Positions 61,564 through 64,000 of a stretch of 64,000 bases of DNA are shown here, one piece after another. The first letter of the stretch is position 1, and every line of letters begins with the position of its first letter. The stretch is from the NCBI GenBank assembly GCA_003640385.1, contig RCAB01000058.1, positions 1-64,000 of the forward strand, written 5' to 3'. The stretch is from Setaria digitata. Lineage: Eukaryota; Nematoda; Chromadorea; Rhabditida; Setariidae. Under the pieces are notes generated by a model. The model searched no databases, was not told the origin of the DNA, and saw only the letters and a program-made list of their open reading frames with translations. The translations under genes and the position numbers were made by a program.

Positions 61564-63757
61564 TCAATAATAGTCCCTGTCACGGTCGTACGATCGAGAA
61601 CGCCTTCGATGGCGATCGTCATAATAACGTGGGGAAGGACTGCGTCTGTAGCGGTCACGATACGGTGGCGAGTAACGATCATAATCGTCGTAATCATATC
61701 CTCTGCAAAAAAAAGGAAAAAAAAGAAAAAAACAACATTACTAGGAACTAATTTTTAAAAGCTATAAATAAAGCAAATATTCTTTTATTTGACCTTAGCA
61801 CAAACCTGNGAAAAAAAGAAAAAAACAACATTACTAGGAACTAATTTTTAAGTTAAAAGCTATAAATAAAGCAAATATTCTTTTATTTGACCTTAGCACA
61901 AACCTGCTGTAGTATCTGCTTGGTGGACTATCTCTATAACGTCTGTAACTGCGATATGGCGATGGACTCCGACGGTACGATCGCGGTGGTCCCCGTCGAC
62001 GAGAATCTACAGCTCCCATATAAATACCGGGTGTCGGTGTATGAGGTCGTTTCGTTATCGAATAATCGATGCGGATTTTGTGGCCGTCAATTTCCGTGCC
62101 GGCTACTCGCTCTTTCGCTTCTACAGCATCTTCGATTTTTTTAAAATAAACAAAACCAAAACCACGCGAACGTCCGGTTGGATGATCAAATACCAGCTGA
62201 ACGTTGTCCAAATCCCCATACTGTGAGAATAATTCCTGTAGCAAAAAATGCTAAGTCAAAAATCTTAAAAAAAAAAAAGAACTACTAACAAATTTGTGCT
62301 ATAGGATACAAGGATTTCGCGTCTTCTTTTCAAAATGGAACACCCCACTAATGAAAAAAAAATGCTGTGCAGTAGGAAGTACATCATATTTCTCTCATTA
62401 TACATCAAATAATTGCCAAGAATAAGGCGTTTAAAGTATATCTTTCCCAGAAATAAAGAGAATACAGCCTTTCCATGAAATAAAATAATAAAGTAATGCC
62501 CTTATCTGCCCCTTATTTAATAAAAAGAACAACAACTAATGCCTCGAAACACAAACTTTGAGGTCACGTTCCGTTGTATAAAGCGACAAGCCAAAAACGC
62601 CTAAGCATCGGGATGGCTCTGGTTCATCACGACGAGAAAATGTATATCTACGATCATCACCACTACTGCGACGATAACGTGGAGATCGTGAACGACGACT
62701 TGATCTAAAAGGATTTGCTAAGTAATTCTCGCTTCTTAAAAAAAGAAAAAAGAACAGGTAGCGTTTTGCTAAATTTATTTAAAATCCATGCGATTACAAA
62801 AATTTCTTAAGTCCCTTGACAAATATGTATTTACTACTTTTGCAAGCAAAGATGATATAATCACCTCAAGCGACTTTTTGAACGACTACGAGAGCATGAA
62901 CTCGATTGCCTGCGATCACTGCAAATGATCAAAATGCTATAAAAAAATCGAGAGAGTGAAAGAACTACAGAGTAGGATTACAAGGAAAAGAAAGCTATTG
63001 CACTTCATACATTCAATTTTATATCGCCAATTGCAAAACAAAATTAAACATAATTGAATTACCGTGAGCGAGATCTAGACGCTTCCGACGGTGACCCAGA
63101 ACGCGAGTCTTCATCACTTCTTTCAACAACATCATCACTTTTACGTTCCTGAAGCTAATAAAATTCGATAAATTTTTTGAAAAAGCTACTAAATTACTAA
63201 CAGCAGTATAAAACCTATTCCTTCTCATGGTCACTGAATTGCCTGACAGGAAAGAATAATCACTGCATTTAATACATATTAAATATGAAACTCATTGAAA
63301 GTCAAGCTGCCAGTGCAGAGTAACTGATACCTAATTTGAATTTGAATTATATTACCAAGCACCCCCGGGTAAGAATCTCTATCCATATGACGCTGCTTCA
63401 TTTAAATTCAGTTTGTTAAACTCATCAGCTAACTGATCCCTTTAACTCATGTCTCCTTCCCCCAACCCCTCTTCCTCCACCCTCCTATAATAGTCAGTTT
63501 CCAGGAAAACTACGAAGTATAGGAAACGTGTGAAGTCAAGAATTTAAAGAGTACGATCTCAAATGGATGAGTTCAACATACACTGAGCGTCAAAAAATTG
63601 AACTATACCACAAGTGATTTAGAGCAATTAATTTCAACACAAACTAAAACCTAACCTTGGAACTCTCCACGGAATTTTATATGAAAATGCAACTTACATC
63701 GCTTGTTTTGTCTCCATTACTCTTGCTTTCCGGTGATTTGCTACCCTCCTTCCACAT
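61564..63757 (-). CDS. tra2: Transformer-2 type SR splicing regulator
   Basis: Sequence-specific splicing activator of the nucleus. Six exons join in phase: 63698-63757, 63063-63148, 62865-62918, 62557-62704, 61904-62235 and 61564-61702, giving 272 residues (human TRA2B 288). N-terminal RS region (SRSRSRDRRQSSSCSRSRSK), then the RRM with RNP2 CLGVFGLSLYT and RNP1 RGFGFVYF, the signature linker SITKRPHTPTPGIYMG, and a C-terminal Arg/Tyr/Ser-rich region ending RDRDYY. The linker after the RRM is diagnostic of Tra2. A CAG acceptor at 63764-63766 lies six bases before the ATG. The last intron contains a duplicated segment and one undetermined base. Confidence 0.95.
61716..61906. repeat. Tandem duplication of about 95 bases around an N
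   Basis: 61716-61808 and 61810-61906 are near-identical, differing by a five-base insertion and one homopolymer base, with N at 61809 between them. Both copies end in AACCTG, the complement of the CAG/GT donor used by tra2. Confidence 0.9.
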
Positions 63758-64000
63758 GTCTTCCTGAAGAAGCCTAATTTAAAGCAATCTTAACAATACA
63801 TAAGCACCAACTGTTCACCGATAAATATTGGTTCAGGATGAAACCATATCGTCAGTAGAATGGAAATCTCACGGCAATTTTATTAACATCCGAAACACAT
63901 TTATGCAACCTAACAAAAAATTTAGTGCAGCAGAAACAAAATAACAGACACCAGAATTATTTAATGAAGTCAACATTCACCTAGGATTTACTTTTTTTTT
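63758..64000. other. 5' flank of tra2 at the window edge
   Basis: Beyond the acceptor at 63764-63766 nothing is recognisable before the window ends in a T-tract. Confidence 0.5.

Overview
The window is eukaryotic nuclear DNA from a nematode, most likely a filarial parasite (Onchocerca/Brugia-like). It is AT-rich with homopolymer runs. Genes are split into short exons by introns that mostly end in TTTCAG. Many start codons sit a few bases after a lone splice acceptor, as expected for spliced-leader trans-splicing. The proteins are typical nematode orthologs, including a secreted omega-class GST. All genes below were assembled by hand from splice signals, reading phase and protein-family recall. 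No alignment or search was run.

Layout. 843-2920 (-): carbonyl-reductase-like SDR. 3788-5699 (+): ROGDI homolog. 6487-9226 (+): katanin p60/MEI-1-like AAA ATPase. 10183-18141 (+): GABA-type Cys-loop chloride channel with a 3.85 kb first intron. 19654-20924 (-): unrecognised 210-residue protein. 22534-23586 (+): partly resolved membrane protein. 23993-26453 (-): omega GST with signal peptide and long N-terminal extension. 29431-31045 (-): SBDS. 32175-34115 (+): C2H2 zinc-finger protein. 34394-35005 (-): orphan two-exon gene. 35640-36180: possible SINE-like repeat. 36443-42641 (+): conventional kinesin heavy chain (KIF5/UNC-116), 21 exons. 44449-45899 (+): ZC3H10-like CCCH protein. 47777-57769 (+): CWF19L2-like splicing factor, whose 6.2 kb intron holds an antisense PAN-domain gene (50125-52891). 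58282-60461 (+): PEHE-domain (MSL1-like) protein with an antisense ORF in an intron. 61564-63757 (-): transformer-2 type SR protein, with a small membrane-protein ORF just downstream.

The genes are mainly housekeeping: splicing (TRA2, CWF19L2), ribosome maturation (SBDS), transport (kinesin), chromatin (PEHE), detoxification (SDR, GST) and neuronal signalling (channel, ROGDI). They do not form one pathway. The less ordinary features are three introns with GC rather than GT donors, several AAG/GAG acceptors, the nested antisense gene, the GST extension, and a tandem duplication around an undetermined base that copies a tra2 splice donor. I found no CRISPR array, rRNA, confident tRNA or intact transposon, and no clear undescribed multi-gene system.
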